Made by a program: the position numbers and the translations under genes. A stretch of 64,000 bases of DNA from the NCBI GenBank assembly GCA_031546815.1, contig JAVBJV010000010.1, positions 93,122 through 157,121 on the forward strand. The letters are read 5' to 3'. The notes under the pieces were generated by a model. That model was given only the letters and a program-made list of their open reading frames with translations. It did not search any database and was not told where the DNA came from. Below, piece after piece: positions 35,723 through 44,167 of the stretch. The DNA comes from JAVBJV01 sp031546815. Its GTDB lineage: Bacteria > Pseudomonadota > Alphaproteobacteria > Acetobacterales > Acetobacteraceae. Every line of letters begins with the position of its first letter. Positions within the stretch are counted from its first letter, which is position 1.

Positions 35723-36130
35723 TCAGTCAGACTGGGATTTGTTACCCAACCATTGCGGCAGTTCTCGGGCAGCGTTGCGCGCATGCATGTCGAGGGCAGG
35801 CGGGCGCTGCGGCCAGACCTGCGCCCCCAGTTCAGCGGCAATACCGCAAAGGCTTGCGAAGGCTGGGTTATCGTCCGGAAAAATGATGATCTTCTGCCCA
35901 AGGGATAGCGCCTCCAGCGCGCGCCCCTGTTGCGGCGCACAATCCAGTGCGTCCTGACACGGCGTGTCAGGACAGACAGCCCGGGCGGCGCGAATCATCG
36001 CCTGCCACCAGCCCACGCCAGCAAAACCGCCAGCGCCAGAAGCCGAGAGCAGCAACACGGGCAACCCCGGCGCGAGTGCGGCGCGGGCGTCGTCCAATCC
36101 GTGAACAATTACCGCCGGAAAGAGAATCAT
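35723..36130 (-). CDS. Conserved hypothetical protein
   Basis: 135 residues, alpha/beta in appearance (VIVHGLDDARAALA, VLLLSASGAGGFAGVGWWQ, IIIFPDDNPAF). AAGG precedes the ATG. It is divergent from the DUF4164-zapA pair and upstream of the aldolase. No enzyme motif is recognised; codon use matches the neighbours, so it is likely a real gene. Confidence 0.7.
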   Translation of the reverse strand: MILFPAVIVHGLDDARAALAPGLPVLLLSASGAGGFAGVGWWQAMIRAARAVCPDTPCQDALDCAPQQGRALEALSLGQKIIIFPDDNPAFASLCGIAAELGAQVWPQRPPALDMHARNAARELPQWLGNKSQSD

Positions 36131-36191
36131 GCTTGACCTTCAAGCCGTTACAGGGCTTTGTTTCAAGCACATATTGAGTCCGCAGAGCGAC

Positions 36192-36422
36192 ATGTCAGAT
36201 CAGCAGAGCCTCAACGCAACCCTGGAACGGCTGGAATCGGCGCTTGGCCGCATTTCCAACGCTTCCGCGCGTCTGTGCGAGGACGTTGCCGCGGCACAGG
36301 CGATGGCCGAATCGAGCGAGCCTCGCCGTGACATGCCTGCTGAAACAGCAGAGATCGCCGAACGGCTTGATACATTGATCGACCAGCTGCGAACGGCTCT
36401 GGCCCCGAAAGGCGCGCACTGA
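36192..36422 (+). CDS. DUF4164 coiled-coil protein
   Basis: 76 residues, a heptad-rich helix (LNATLERLESALGRISNASA ... IAERLDTLIDQLRTAL). DUF4164 proteins commonly precede zapA in alphaproteobacteria and may act in division with ZapA. The ATG at 36192 is chosen for that reason; the upstream alternative at 36129 lacks similarity. It overlaps zapA by one base. Confidence 0.8.
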   Translation: MSDQQSLNATLERLESALGRISNASARLCEDVAAAQAMAESSEPRRDMPAETAEIAERLDTLIDQLRTALAPKGAH

Positions 36423-36775
36423 TGGCCCAGGTAACGGTTCGGATCAATGGCTACGCCTACACCGTTGGCTGCGAGGACGGGCAGGAACAGCACCTGACGG
36501 AAATGGCGGCCGAGGTCGAAAAGCGCGTCGCCAGCATTCGCGCGCTGGGCGGGCAGAGCGGCGAGGCACGGCTGCTGATGTTCGCCGCGCTGATGATGGC
36601 CGACGAACTGCACGACATCAAAATCGCCGCCGATCAGTCGCCGGCCGCGCAACCGGCCCCGGTGGTCGAAGCGCCGGTAACTGCGTCTGTCGGTCTGGAC
36701 GAGGATTTCATAATTCGTCTCGGGCGGGTCGCTGAAGAAGCGGAACGCATTGCGGAACAGATGGAGCACGCCTAG
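36422..36775 (+). CDS. zapA: Cell division protein ZapA
   Basis: 117 residues. ZapA crosslinks FtsZ filaments at mid-cell. The start MAQVTVRINGYAYTVGCEDG and the helix LTEMAAEVEKRVASIR followed by LLMFAALMMADELHD are typical; a Pro/Ala linker and a C-terminal coiled coil follow. It overlaps the upstream gene and leads directly into 6S RNA. Confidence 0.93.
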   Translation: MAQVTVRINGYAYTVGCEDGQEQHLTEMAAEVEKRVASIRALGGQSGEARLLMFAALMMADELHDIKIAADQSPAAQPAPVVEAPVTASVGLDEDFIIRLGRVAEEAERIAEQMEHA

Positions 36776-36777
36776 AC

Positions 36778-36946
36778 TGCTGCGTGCGGGGCTGCTGGGT
36801 ACGTCAGGAACGCTCATCCCCGGGGCCGTAATTGACTCCCTAGGGAGCTGGCTCTGTTGTGGTCGTGGCCACAGTACCCGGTGCCCACCTGCTGTGAAGC
36901 AGGCCCAGGGAGGATGACAATGCCAACGGCCACGGTGGCTCCGCGC
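36778..36946 (+). ncRNA. ssrS: 6S RNA
   Basis: It sits between zapA and fau, the conserved place of 6S RNA, which sequesters RNA polymerase. Long-range pairing supports it: TCATCC (36814-36819) with GGATGA (36912-36917), GGGCC (36823-36827) with GGCCC (36902-36906), and GGCTGCTGG (36790-36798) with CCAACGGCC (36923-36931), plus a CCTGC/GCAGG apical hairpin at 36888-36903. Ends are approximate. The 3' arm covers the fau ribosome site and start. Confidence 0.85.
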
Positions 36947-37510
36947 TCTATTTACTGTGACACGTTGCTACGCGACCTGAAGGCCGAAATGCGCCAGGCC
37001 GCCTTCAGGCGGCGTGAGGCATGCGACCCGGTGTTGGCCGGGCAACAACTCTCGGACCATGTATTGCGTGAATGCCTGCCCGAAGCCGGGCAAGTAGCAG
37101 CGCTGTTCTGGCCAATGCAGGGCGAGATCGATATCAGGCCGTTGCTGTACGCGTTGGAGCAACGCGGGCAGAAAGTCTGCCTTCCCGTGACGGGCAAGCG
37201 CGGTGCTCCGCTGGTCTTCAGGCAATGGCATCCGGATGTTCCGCTGGTGGCGGGCAAATTCGGCACATCGCACCCGGATGGGCCGAAACTGGTGCCGGAC
37301 TGGCTGCTGGTGCCGCTGCTGGCGTTCGACCGCGACGGGCATCGCCTGGGCTATGGCGCGGGATATTACGACCGCACGCTGGCCGCGTTGCCGAATGCTT
37401 TTACGGTGGGTGCTGCGTTTGCCGCGCTGGAAGTGCCCGAAGTGCCGACGGGGCCGGATGATGTCGCCTTGCGCGCAATTGCGACCGAGGTGGGTGTGAT
37501 AACGTGTTGA
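36920..37510 (+). CDS. fau: 5-formyltetrahydrofolate cyclo-ligase
   Basis: 196 residues. It converts 5-formyl-THF to 5,10-methenyl-THF with ATP. Motifs are LFWPMQGEIDIRPLL, VPLLAFDRDGHRLGYGAGYYDRTL and the C-terminal VPTGPDDVAL. GGGAGG stands 6 bases before the ATG at 36920; ATG 36914 touches it directly, so 36920 is chosen. The start region lies inside the 3' part of 6S RNA. Confidence 0.93.
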   Translation: MPTATVAPRSIYCDTLLRDLKAEMRQAAFRRREACDPVLAGQQLSDHVLRECLPEAGQVAALFWPMQGEIDIRPLLYALEQRGQKVCLPVTGKRGAPLVFRQWHPDVPLVAGKFGTSHPDGPKLVPDWLLVPLLAFDRDGHRLGYGAGYYDRTLAALPNAFTVGAAFAALEVPEVPTGPDDVALRAIATEVGVITC

Positions 37511-37577
37511 GGCATATCTGAGAGCCGGTGCTGCAACATTTATTTGTTTGACATACGAAATCAATCCTCCTCACCTA

Positions 37578-37617
37578 TCTTCCAGGGAGATAACTGGTCT
37601 TCCAGGGAGATAACTGG
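37578..37617. repeat. Two perfect 20-bp tandem copies
   Basis: The unit TCTTCCAGGGAGATAACTGG occurs twice head to tail (37578-37597 and 37598-37617), with the next two bases starting a third. It lies 14 bases before the start of the following membrane protein, in its leader. Each unit has CCAG and CTGG half-sites. Confidence 0.85.
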
Positions 37618-37631
37618 TCCGGGAGAGGATC

Positions 37632-39158
37632 TTGCAGCACATACTTGTCGCCGCACGACGAGGCTTGCACATAAAGACGCTCTGGTTCGGGCTGGTGGTT
37701 GTCATCGGAACGCTGGTGGCGCTGTCCGGTCCTGTCGGGATGACGGCGGGAGATTCATACCAGTATCTGCTCGCCGCCGATGCCTGGCGTGCCTCTGCGC
37801 CCGTGGTTGGTACCACGCATTGGGCGATGCGGTTGCCGTATGTCGTTCCTCTCTCGTTCATCCCGATGAACGAGGCGGCGGTTGTCGTCTTGCATGTGGG
37901 GTTTCTGTGTGCCGCGCTGGTTGCCGTGTGGACGATCGGGCGGCGTGTGCTGGGCGATCGCGCGACCGTGCTGCTGGGCCTGCTGATTGTCGCAACACCA
38001 ATCTTCATACGCTCGGCCGTGCAGCCAACGGTCGATGCGCTGGAAGCGACGTTGTGCATCACCGCCTTGCTGGCAACGGCGTATGCGGCACGTTCCGCCC
38101 TGATCTGGCCTGTGTGTCTGGCCGGCCTGAGTCTGGGGCTGGCTTTCATCACGCGGCAGACGGCGCTGTCGGCCTGTCTGGTGTGCGGCCTGATGCTGCT
38201 GGTGGCTGATCGGGGCCTGTCGCGCAGGCTGATGCTGCTGGTCGGCCTTGCGGCGGTGCCGCTGATTGCCGAGGTGGTCTTCTACACGATCCTGACCGGC
38301 GATCCGCTGTACCGGTTTCATGTGGACATGCGACACACCACCATCCCATCCGCCCATCTGGCCGGTGGTGTGTACAACGGCGGGCAGCCGTTTCTGAACA
38401 CAGACCTTGCCGCGCGCTGGCGGTTGCCGACCCCGTTTCATATTCACTGGACGATCGATCCGCTGATCCGTCTGGTGCTGCATCCCAGCTCGGCACTGAT
38501 CTATCTGTTGCTGCTGCCAGCCGCCGTCATTCTGGCGCGACAGGGACGGGCAGGGCGTGTGCATCTGGCCTGGGCGTTTCTCACCATGCTGGTCGTCTAT
38601 GTGGTGAACGTCTTTGTGCTGAGCATCGCCCCCAACCCCCGCTATTTCGAGGTTGCGACATTCGCTGCCGCGACCGTGATTGCCACAGCCGGAGCTGCCC
38701 TGTGGGGGCGTGCGCCGCGCGTGGTGATTACGGTTTTTGCGGCCTGTGTTCTGGCCGGTATGGTGCTCAGCCAGGTCACGCCGTCTCTGCGTGCGGGTAA
38801 AATGTGGCTGGAAGACCTCGCCCAGCGCGAGGTGGTGCTGAATGTGCACGAGATGCTGTACGAAGCCGGGTTTCTCCGGTTGCTTGCCGGCGGCCAAATT
38901 GATCATGTCCATAAAGGCGCGCCAACAGGTGCTGGTCTGTACCTGACCACGCAGGACGAGTTCAGAACCATCGCCAGCCACGACACGTGCCCAGGCAACA
39001 TGTCGCGCTGGGAGGTGGTTGAACATCATCCCGCCGTTCCGTTGCGTGCCGGTCGGTGGCTCTCGGCTGTGGGGCTGATGCATATGATGCCCCCCGCGAT
39101 AAGACTGGCGCTGACCCGCAGCCGGGAATCCCTCGTCCTGTCGCGGAGCCGCTGCTGA
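37632..39158 (+). CDS. GT-C fold glycosyltransferase-like membrane protein
   Basis: 508 residues, with around ten membrane helices and a soluble C-terminal domain. An Asp-bearing loop after the first helix (TAGDSYQYLLAADAWR) is where ArnT/PMT-type enzymes carry their catalytic acid. It probably uses a lipid-linked sugar donor, but the substrate is unknown. The start is TTG at 37632 behind GGAGAGGA; no ATG fits better. It is preceded by the 20-bp tandem repeat. Confidence 0.78.
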   Translation: MQHILVAARRGLHIKTLWFGLVVVIGTLVALSGPVGMTAGDSYQYLLAADAWRASAPVVGTTHWAMRLPYVVPLSFIPMNEAAVVVLHVGFLCAALVAVWTIGRRVLGDRATVLLGLLIVATPIFIRSAVQPTVDALEATLCITALLATAYAARSALIWPVCLAGLSLGLAFITRQTALSACLVCGLMLLVADRGLSRRLMLLVGLAAVPLIAEVVFYTILTGDPLYRFHVDMRHTTIPSAHLAGGVYNGGQPFLNTDLAARWRLPTPFHIHWTIDPLIRLVLHPSSALIYLLLLPAAVILARQGRAGRVHLAWAFLTMLVVYVVNVFVLSIAPNPRYFEVATFAAATVIATAGAALWGRAPRVVITVFAACVLAGMVLSQVTPSLRAGKMWLEDLAQREVVLNVHEMLYEAGFLRLLAGGQIDHVHKGAPTGAGLYLTTQDEFRTIASHDTCPGNMSRWEVVEHHPAVPLRAGRWLSAVGLMHMMPPAIRLALTRSRESLVLSRSRC

Positions 39159-39209
39159 CCCGTGTGCGATGCTCTGATATAGTGATCGCAGCAGAACGGA
39201 CGGAACGCC

Positions 39210-39815
39210 ATGGACAGAAATGCCGCCCTGATCGTCGTCGATGTTCAGAACGACTTTATCCCCGGCGGAGCGCTCGCCGTGCCCGATGGCGATGCGGTGA
39301 TCCACCCGGTCAACGCGCTGGCCAGACGCTTCTCGCACGTGGTGCTGACGCAGGACTGGCACCCGCGCGACCATCACTCGTTCGCCAGCCAGCATCCGGG
39401 CAAACGGGCGTTTGACACGATCGACATGCCGTACGGCCCACAGGTGCTGTGGCCCGACCACTGCGTGATGAACACATCTGGGGCGGCGCTGCATCCAGCA
39501 CTCGACATTCCGCACGCACGCCTGATCCTGCGCAAGGGATTACGGCCCGAGGTGGACAGTTACTCTGCCTTCATCGAGGCCGACGGCACCAGCCGCACCG
39601 GGCTGGACGGATACCTGACCGGCAACGGCATCACCCGGGTGTTCGTCTGCGGTCTGGCGCTGGATTTCTGCGTTGCCTGGACCGCGATCGACGCCCGCCG
39701 CCTGGGGTTCGAGGCCACGGTCGTCACAGAATGCTGTCGGGCGATCGACGCAAACGGCTCGGCCGGGCGCGCCATGGCCGACATGGCGGCTGCGGGCGTG
39801 GCGCTGATGGGTTGA
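39210..39815 (+). CDS. pncA: Nicotinamidase
   Basis: 201 residues. PncA hydrolyses nicotinamide to nicotinate in NAD salvage. The cysteine-hydrolase triad is visible: Asp11 in VVDVQNDF, Lys in LILRKGLRPEVDSYS, and Cys in GLALDFCVAWTA. The metal site is DWHPRDHHSF. It stands alone between the glycosyltransferase-like gene and ymdB. Confidence 0.95.
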   Translation: MDRNAALIVVDVQNDFIPGGALAVPDGDAVIHPVNALARRFSHVVLTQDWHPRDHHSFASQHPGKRAFDTIDMPYGPQVLWPDHCVMNTSGAALHPALDIPHARLILRKGLRPEVDSYSAFIEADGTSRTGLDGYLTGNGITRVFVCGLALDFCVAWTAIDARRLGFEATVVTECCRAIDANGSAGRAMADMAAAGVALMG

Positions 39816-39847
39816 CTTCCCCGGTTATCCCCTTGATGTGAGCACCC

Positions 39848-40666
39848 ATGCATATTCTGTTTCTGGGTGATCTGGTCGGCCGCACGGGGCGCGACGCGGT
39901 GCTGGCGGCGCTGCCGGAGCTGCGGATGCGGCTCGACACCGATCTGGTGGTGGTGAACGCCGAGAATGCCTCGCACGGGTTCGGTCTGGGGCCGGATATG
40001 GCCGGGGCGCTGTTTGGCGCGGGGGTCGATGTCATCACGCTGGGCAACCATGCCTGGGACCGGAAAGAGATCATCCCCTACATCGCCGAACATCCGCGAC
40101 TGATCCGCCCGGCCAATTACCCGCACGGCACGCCGGGGGCGGGCAGTGTGGTGGTGGACGTGCGCGGCGGGCGTAAGGCGCTGGTGATGAACCTGATGGG
40201 GCGGATCTTCATGGACCCGCTCGACTGCCCGTTCCAGACCGGCGCGCGGGAACTGGCGAAGCACCGTCTGGGCAGTTCCATCACTGCCGCGGTGATCGAT
40301 TTCCACGCCGAAGCTTCCAGCGAGAAGATCGGGTTTGCCCATTCCTTCGATGGCGAGGTCAGTCTGGTGGTTGGCACGCACACGCACATCCCCACGGCGG
40401 ACCAGCAGATCCTGCCTGGCGGCACGGCTTTCATGACCGATGCGGGCATGTGCGGCGACTACGACAGCGTGATCGGTATGCAGAAAGCGGGTGCCATCAC
40501 CCGGCTGTGGAAGAAGATCCCCAGCGCACATCTGCAACCCGCCGAAGGCCCCGCCACGGTCTGCGGCGTGTTCGTGGTGACGGACGATGCAACCGGCCTC
40601 GCCACGCGGGTCGAGCCGCTGCGTATGGGCGGCCGTCTGGCACAGATGGTGCCGTCGCTGGCATGA
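39848..40666 (+). CDS. ymdB: YmdB-family calcineurin-like phosphodiesterase
   Basis: 272 residues, TIGR00282 type. The dimetal site is spread over LFLGDLVGRTGR, VVNAENASHG, DVITLGNHAWD and VVGTHTHIPTAD. YmdB proteins cleave 2',3'-cyclic nucleotides and affect development or biofilms in other bacteria. It is followed by a short gap and yebC. Confidence 0.92.
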   Translation: MHILFLGDLVGRTGRDAVLAALPELRMRLDTDLVVVNAENASHGFGLGPDMAGALFGAGVDVITLGNHAWDRKEIIPYIAEHPRLIRPANYPHGTPGAGSVVVDVRGGRKALVMNLMGRIFMDPLDCPFQTGARELAKHRLGSSITAAVIDFHAEASSEKIGFAHSFDGEVSLVVGTHTHIPTADQQILPGGTAFMTDAGMCGDYDSVIGMQKAGAITRLWKKIPSAHLQPAEGPATVCGVFVVTDDATGLATRVEPLRMGGRLAQMVPSLA

Positions 40667-40833
40667 TCTGGCAGACATTCAGCGTGACGCACCCCGCCCG
40701 GCTGCTGGGCTGGCTGCGGCTGGCCGGGCAGCCTCCGACGGCGGTGGAATCGTAAGCAGGTTTCCCTTTCGTTCCCGGTGTCGTTATAAGACGAACCGAA
40801 CAGATCACCCCATGATTCCCAGGAGGCACGGCA

Positions 40834-41580
40834 ATGGCCGGCCATTCGCAATTCAAGAACATCATGCACCGCAAGGGTGCCCAGGACGCCAAGCGCGCCC
40901 GCGCGTTTGCCAAGATCATCCGTGAAATCACGGTAGCCGCGAAAACCGGCGCGCCGGATCCGACGACCAATCCGCGCCTGCGCGCCGCGCTCGCCTGGGC
41001 GCGCGAAGAAAACATGCCGAAAGACAACGTCGATCGCGCCATCAAGAAGGCCACCGGCAGCGGGCAGGGCGACGACTACGCCGAGGTCCGCTACGAAGGC
41101 TATGGCCCGGGCGGCGTCGCACTGATCGTCGAGGCACTGACCGACAACCGCAATCGCACCGCGTCCGACGTCCGCTCGGCGTTCTCGAAGCATGGCGGGG
41201 CGCTGGGGGAAAGCAACTCGGTGTCGTTCCAGTTCGCGCGCCAGGGCGTGATCCGTTATTCGGCCAAGGTCGATGCGGATGAAATGCTGGAAGCCGCCAT
41301 CGACGCCGGGGCTGACAACGTGGAATCCGACGAGAACGGCCACGAAATCACCTGTCCGATGGAAGACTTCTTCACCGTGCGCGATGCGCTGTCGGCCAAG
41401 TTCGGTGACCCGGAATCGGGCAAGATCGAATGGCGCCCGCAGGTCACCGTGCCGGTGGACGAAGCGACCGCGCTCTCGGTGATGAAGCTGATCGACGTGC
41501 TGGACGACAACGACGACGTGCAGAACGTCTGGGCCAATTTCGACATCCCCGACGCGGTGATGGCGAAGCTGTCGGCATGA
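40834..41580 (+). CDS. yebC: YebC/PmpR-family regulator
   Basis: 248 residues. The N-terminal MAGHSQFKNIMHRKGAQDAK and AREENMPKDNVDRAIKKATG are diagnostic. YebC proteins bind DNA as regulators, and some members aid translation through proline stretches. It precedes ruvC with a 4-base overlap, as in many proteobacteria. AGGAGG lies before the ATG. Confidence 0.95.
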   Translation: MAGHSQFKNIMHRKGAQDAKRARAFAKIIREITVAAKTGAPDPTTNPRLRAALAWAREENMPKDNVDRAIKKATGSGQGDDYAEVRYEGYGPGGVALIVEALTDNRNRTASDVRSAFSKHGGALGESNSVSFQFARQGVIRYSAKVDADEMLEAAIDAGADNVESDENGHEITCPMEDFFTVRDALSAKFGDPESGKIEWRPQVTVPVDEATALSVMKLIDVLDDNDDVQNVWANFDIPDAVMAKLSA

Positions 41581-42077
41581 TCCGCCTGCTTGGCATCGAT
41601 CCGGGATTGCGCTTTACCGGTTGGGGGGTGATCGACGTGGACGGGTCCCGCCTGCGTCACATCGCCGACGGCGTGATCGCGACCGATGCCGAGCAGAGCG
41701 TGCCCGAACGCCTGAAGGCCCTGCACGACGGGCTGGTGCAGGTGTTCGAGGCGTATCACCCGGCCGAGGCCGCCGTGGAAGAAACCTACGTGAACAAGAA
41801 TGCCAGCTCGACTCTGAAGCTGGGCTATGCACGCGGTGTCGCGCTGCTGGCTCCGGCGCTGACGGGCATTCGGGTCTACGAATACGGGGCCAAAATGGTG
41901 AAAAAATCGGTGGTGGGCACAGGTTCCGCGACCAAGGATCAGGTCGAGGTGATGGTGCGTCGCTTGCTGCCCGGCGCGATAATCCGCCGTGCGGACGCGG
42001 GCGATGCGCTGGCGGTGGCGATCTGCCACGCGCATAACCGCCAGACCAGAACCACGTGGGCGGCGGGGGCAGCATGA
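41577..42077 (+). CDS. ruvC: Holliday junction resolvase RuvC
   Basis: 166 residues. RuvC cuts Holliday junctions. Catalytic acids: Asp8 in GIDPGLRFTGWG, Glu in AVEETYVNKN, and the pair in RRADAGDALAVA. It is coupled by ATGA overlaps to yebC upstream and ruvA downstream. Confidence 0.96.
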   Translation: MIRLLGIDPGLRFTGWGVIDVDGSRLRHIADGVIATDAEQSVPERLKALHDGLVQVFEAYHPAEAAVEETYVNKNASSTLKLGYARGVALLAPALTGIRVYEYGAKMVKKSVVGTGSATKDQVEVMVRRLLPGAIIRRADAGDALAVAICHAHNRQTRTTWAAGAA

Positions 42078-42676
42078 TTGCGCGTCTGAAAGGCCGGATC
42101 GAGGACATCACCGCCGATCACTGCATCGTCGATGTGAATGGCGTGGGTTATCTGGTGCACGCCTCTACCCGCAGCCTGTCGCAATTCCCGATGGGCGAAG
42201 CAGTGACGGTGCTGGTGGAAATGCAGGTGCGCGAGGACGCGATCACCCTGTTCGGTTTCGCCGACACCGCCGAACGCGACTGGTTCCGCCTGCTGATGAC
42301 GGTGCAGGGCGTGGGCGCGAAGGTGGCGCTGTCGATCCTGTCCACACTGGGACCCAGCGATCTGGTCTCGGCGCTGAGCCACGCCGATGCGGGCATTCTG
42401 GAACGGCCGGCGGGTGTGGGAAAGAAGCTCGCTGCACGGCTGATCACCGAACTGCGCGACAAGGTGGGCAAGATGCCATCCGGCAACGGCGTGGTGCTGC
42501 CGCCGCTGACATTGCCCGCGGGCAGCGTGAGTGGCGATGCGTTATCGGCACTGATGAACCTCGGCTATCGCCGACCGGAAGCGGAAGCGGCAGTAGATCG
42601 GGCGATGAAGCGCATCGGTGACGATGCCTCGATCGATCAGCTGATCCGCGAAGGCCTGAAGGAGCTGGCACGATGA
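42074..42676 (+). CDS. ruvA: Holliday junction branch-migration protein RuvA
   Basis: 200 residues. RuvA binds the four-way junction and loads RuvB. OB-fold start MIARLKGRIEDI, and helix-hairpin-helix motifs VQGVGAKVALSIL and GVGKKLAARLITELRDK. The C-terminal domain III (ALMNLGYRRPEAEAAV) contacts RuvB. Overlaps ruvC and ruvB by 4 bases each. Confidence 0.96.
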   Translation: MIARLKGRIEDITADHCIVDVNGVGYLVHASTRSLSQFPMGEAVTVLVEMQVREDAITLFGFADTAERDWFRLLMTVQGVGAKVALSILSTLGPSDLVSALSHADAGILERPAGVGKKLAARLITELRDKVGKMPSGNGVVLPPLTLPAGSVSGDALSALMNLGYRRPEAEAAVDRAMKRIGDDASIDQLIREGLKELAR

Positions 42677-43713
42677 TCGACGAAGACCGCCCGATCAGCG
42701 CCGCGCGCACCGATGAGGACGCGGGCGAGGCATCGCTACGTCCGCAGCATCTGGGCGAGTTCATCGGCCAGAAGACCAGCCGCGAAAACCTGCGCATCTT
42801 CATCGAGGCAGCGAAGACGCGCGGCGAGGCGCTGGATCATGTGCTGCTGCACGGCCCTCCGGGTCTGGGTAAGACCACGCTGTCGCAGATTGTCGCGCGC
42901 GAGATGGGCGTGGGGTTCCGCGCCACATCCGGCCCGGTGATCCAGAAGGCAGGCGATCTTGCCGCAATCCTGACAAACCTTCAGCCCAGAGATGTCCTGT
43001 TCATCGACGAAATTCACCGTCTGCAACCGGCGATCGAAGAAATTCTGTATCCGGCGATGGAGGACTTTCAGCTCGACCTGATCATCGGCGAGGGGCCAGC
43101 CGCACGCACGGTGCGGATCGACCTCAACCCGTTTACCCTGGTGGGGGCGACCACGCGCGCGGGCCTGTTGGCGACGCCGCTGCGCGACCGGTTTGGCATT
43201 CCACTGCGTTTGATTTTCTACACGGCGGAAGAACTGGAATTGATCGTCGCACGCGGTGCCGAAAAACTGGGCTTTTCGCTGACGTCGGACGGTGCGACCG
43301 AAATCGCCCGCCGTTCACGCGGCACACCGCGCATTGCGGGGCGCTTGCTGCGGCGCGTGCGCGACTTCGCATCGGTGGCCGGAAAATCCCAGGTCGACCG
43401 GCCAACAGCGGATGCCGCGCTGGCACGGCTGGAAGTCGATGCGCTGGGGCTGGATGCGATGGACCGGCGTTACCTGCGCCGTCTGGCCGATCATCATGGT
43501 GGCGGGCCGGTCGGTGTGGAAACGCTGGCGGCGGCGCTGGCCGAAGCGCGCGACACGCTGGAAGACGTGATTGAGCCGTATCTGATTCAGGAGGGGCTGA
43601 TCCTGCGCACCAGCCGCGGCCGCATGCTGGGCGATGCGGGCTGGAAACATCTTGGGTTGCGTGCGCCACAGCGCAGCTCTGCACAGGCCGATATGCTGGA
43701 CGAGGAATCTTGA
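42673..43713 (+). CDS. ruvB: Holliday junction helicase RuvB
   Basis: 346 residues, AAA+ motor for branch migration. Walker A is HGPPGLGKTT, Walker B DVLFIDEIHR, sensor region GATTRAGLLATPLRDRFG, and a C-terminal winged helix ends the protein (LIQEGLILRTSRGRM). The end overlaps the TTG start of ybgC. Confidence 0.97.
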   Translation: MIDEDRPISAARTDEDAGEASLRPQHLGEFIGQKTSRENLRIFIEAAKTRGEALDHVLLHGPPGLGKTTLSQIVAREMGVGFRATSGPVIQKAGDLAAILTNLQPRDVLFIDEIHRLQPAIEEILYPAMEDFQLDLIIGEGPAARTVRIDLNPFTLVGATTRAGLLATPLRDRFGIPLRLIFYTAEELELIVARGAEKLGFSLTSDGATEIARRSRGTPRIAGRLLRRVRDFASVAGKSQVDRPTADAALARLEVDALGLDAMDRRYLRRLADHHGGGPVGVETLAAALAEARDTLEDVIEPYLIQEGLILRTSRGRMLGDAGWKHLGLRAPQRSSAQADMLDEES

Positions 43714-44141
43714 GCGCACATCACTTTCCCGTGAGGATCTATTTCGAGGACACGGATGCAGGTGGCGTCGTGTATCACGCCAATTACCTGCGTTTCGCCG
43801 AACGCGCGCGCACCGAATGCCTGCGTGACATGGGTATACCGCATTCGGACATGATGGACCGGCTGGGGCTGGTACTGCTGGTGCGCAAGATCGAAATTGA
43901 TTACCTGAAGCCAACAAAACTCGACGACGGGCTTGTAGTGGTCACGCAGGTATCTGCTATGGGCGGAGCGAGTGTGACGCTGCGGCAGGAAGTCCGGTGC
44001 GGAGACGTGCTGGCCGTTTCGATGACTGTCATTCTGGTGTGCGTGGAACGGGTGGAACAGAAGCCCGTGCGCATTCCCGAACCTTGGCGCGGCGAACTTT
44101 TACGTCTGGTTGCAAGCCTGCCTGCCGATACTGCGCCGTAA
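43710..44141 (+). CDS. ybgC: Tol-Pal-associated acyl-CoA thioesterase YbgC
   Basis: 143 residues, hotdog fold. The 4HBT-type signature is YFEDTDAGGVVYHANYL with the active Asp, then RFAERARTECLRD. It starts with TTG at 43710, overlapping the ruvB stop, with AGGA in front; the next ATG would remove the active site. YbgC acts on acyl-CoA or acyl-ACP in phospholipid metabolism near Tol-Pal. Confidence 0.93.
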   Translation: MSAHHFPVRIYFEDTDAGGVVYHANYLRFAERARTECLRDMGIPHSDMMDRLGLVLLVRKIEIDYLKPTKLDDGLVVVTQVSAMGGASVTLRQEVRCGDVLAVSMTVILVCVERVEQKPVRIPEPWRGELLRLVASLPADTAP

Positions 44142-44167
44142 TGCGTGCGCGAATGAGGAGTGAGTGA

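Noticed and set aside
37578..37617. Possible CRISPR repeat.
   Set aside because: Only two adjoining copies with no spacers and no cas genes.
37755..39515. A 586-residue leftward frame opposite the glycosyltransferase-like gene and pncA.
   Set aside because: Its composition (His, Gln, Arg) is that of an antisense shadow, and it crosses two well-supported genes.
40663..40755. A 30-residue frame overlapping the ymdB stop (ATGA).
   Set aside because: It has start-stop coupling but no family similarity and contains GC-rich self-complementary sequence; chance or a transcript end is as likely.
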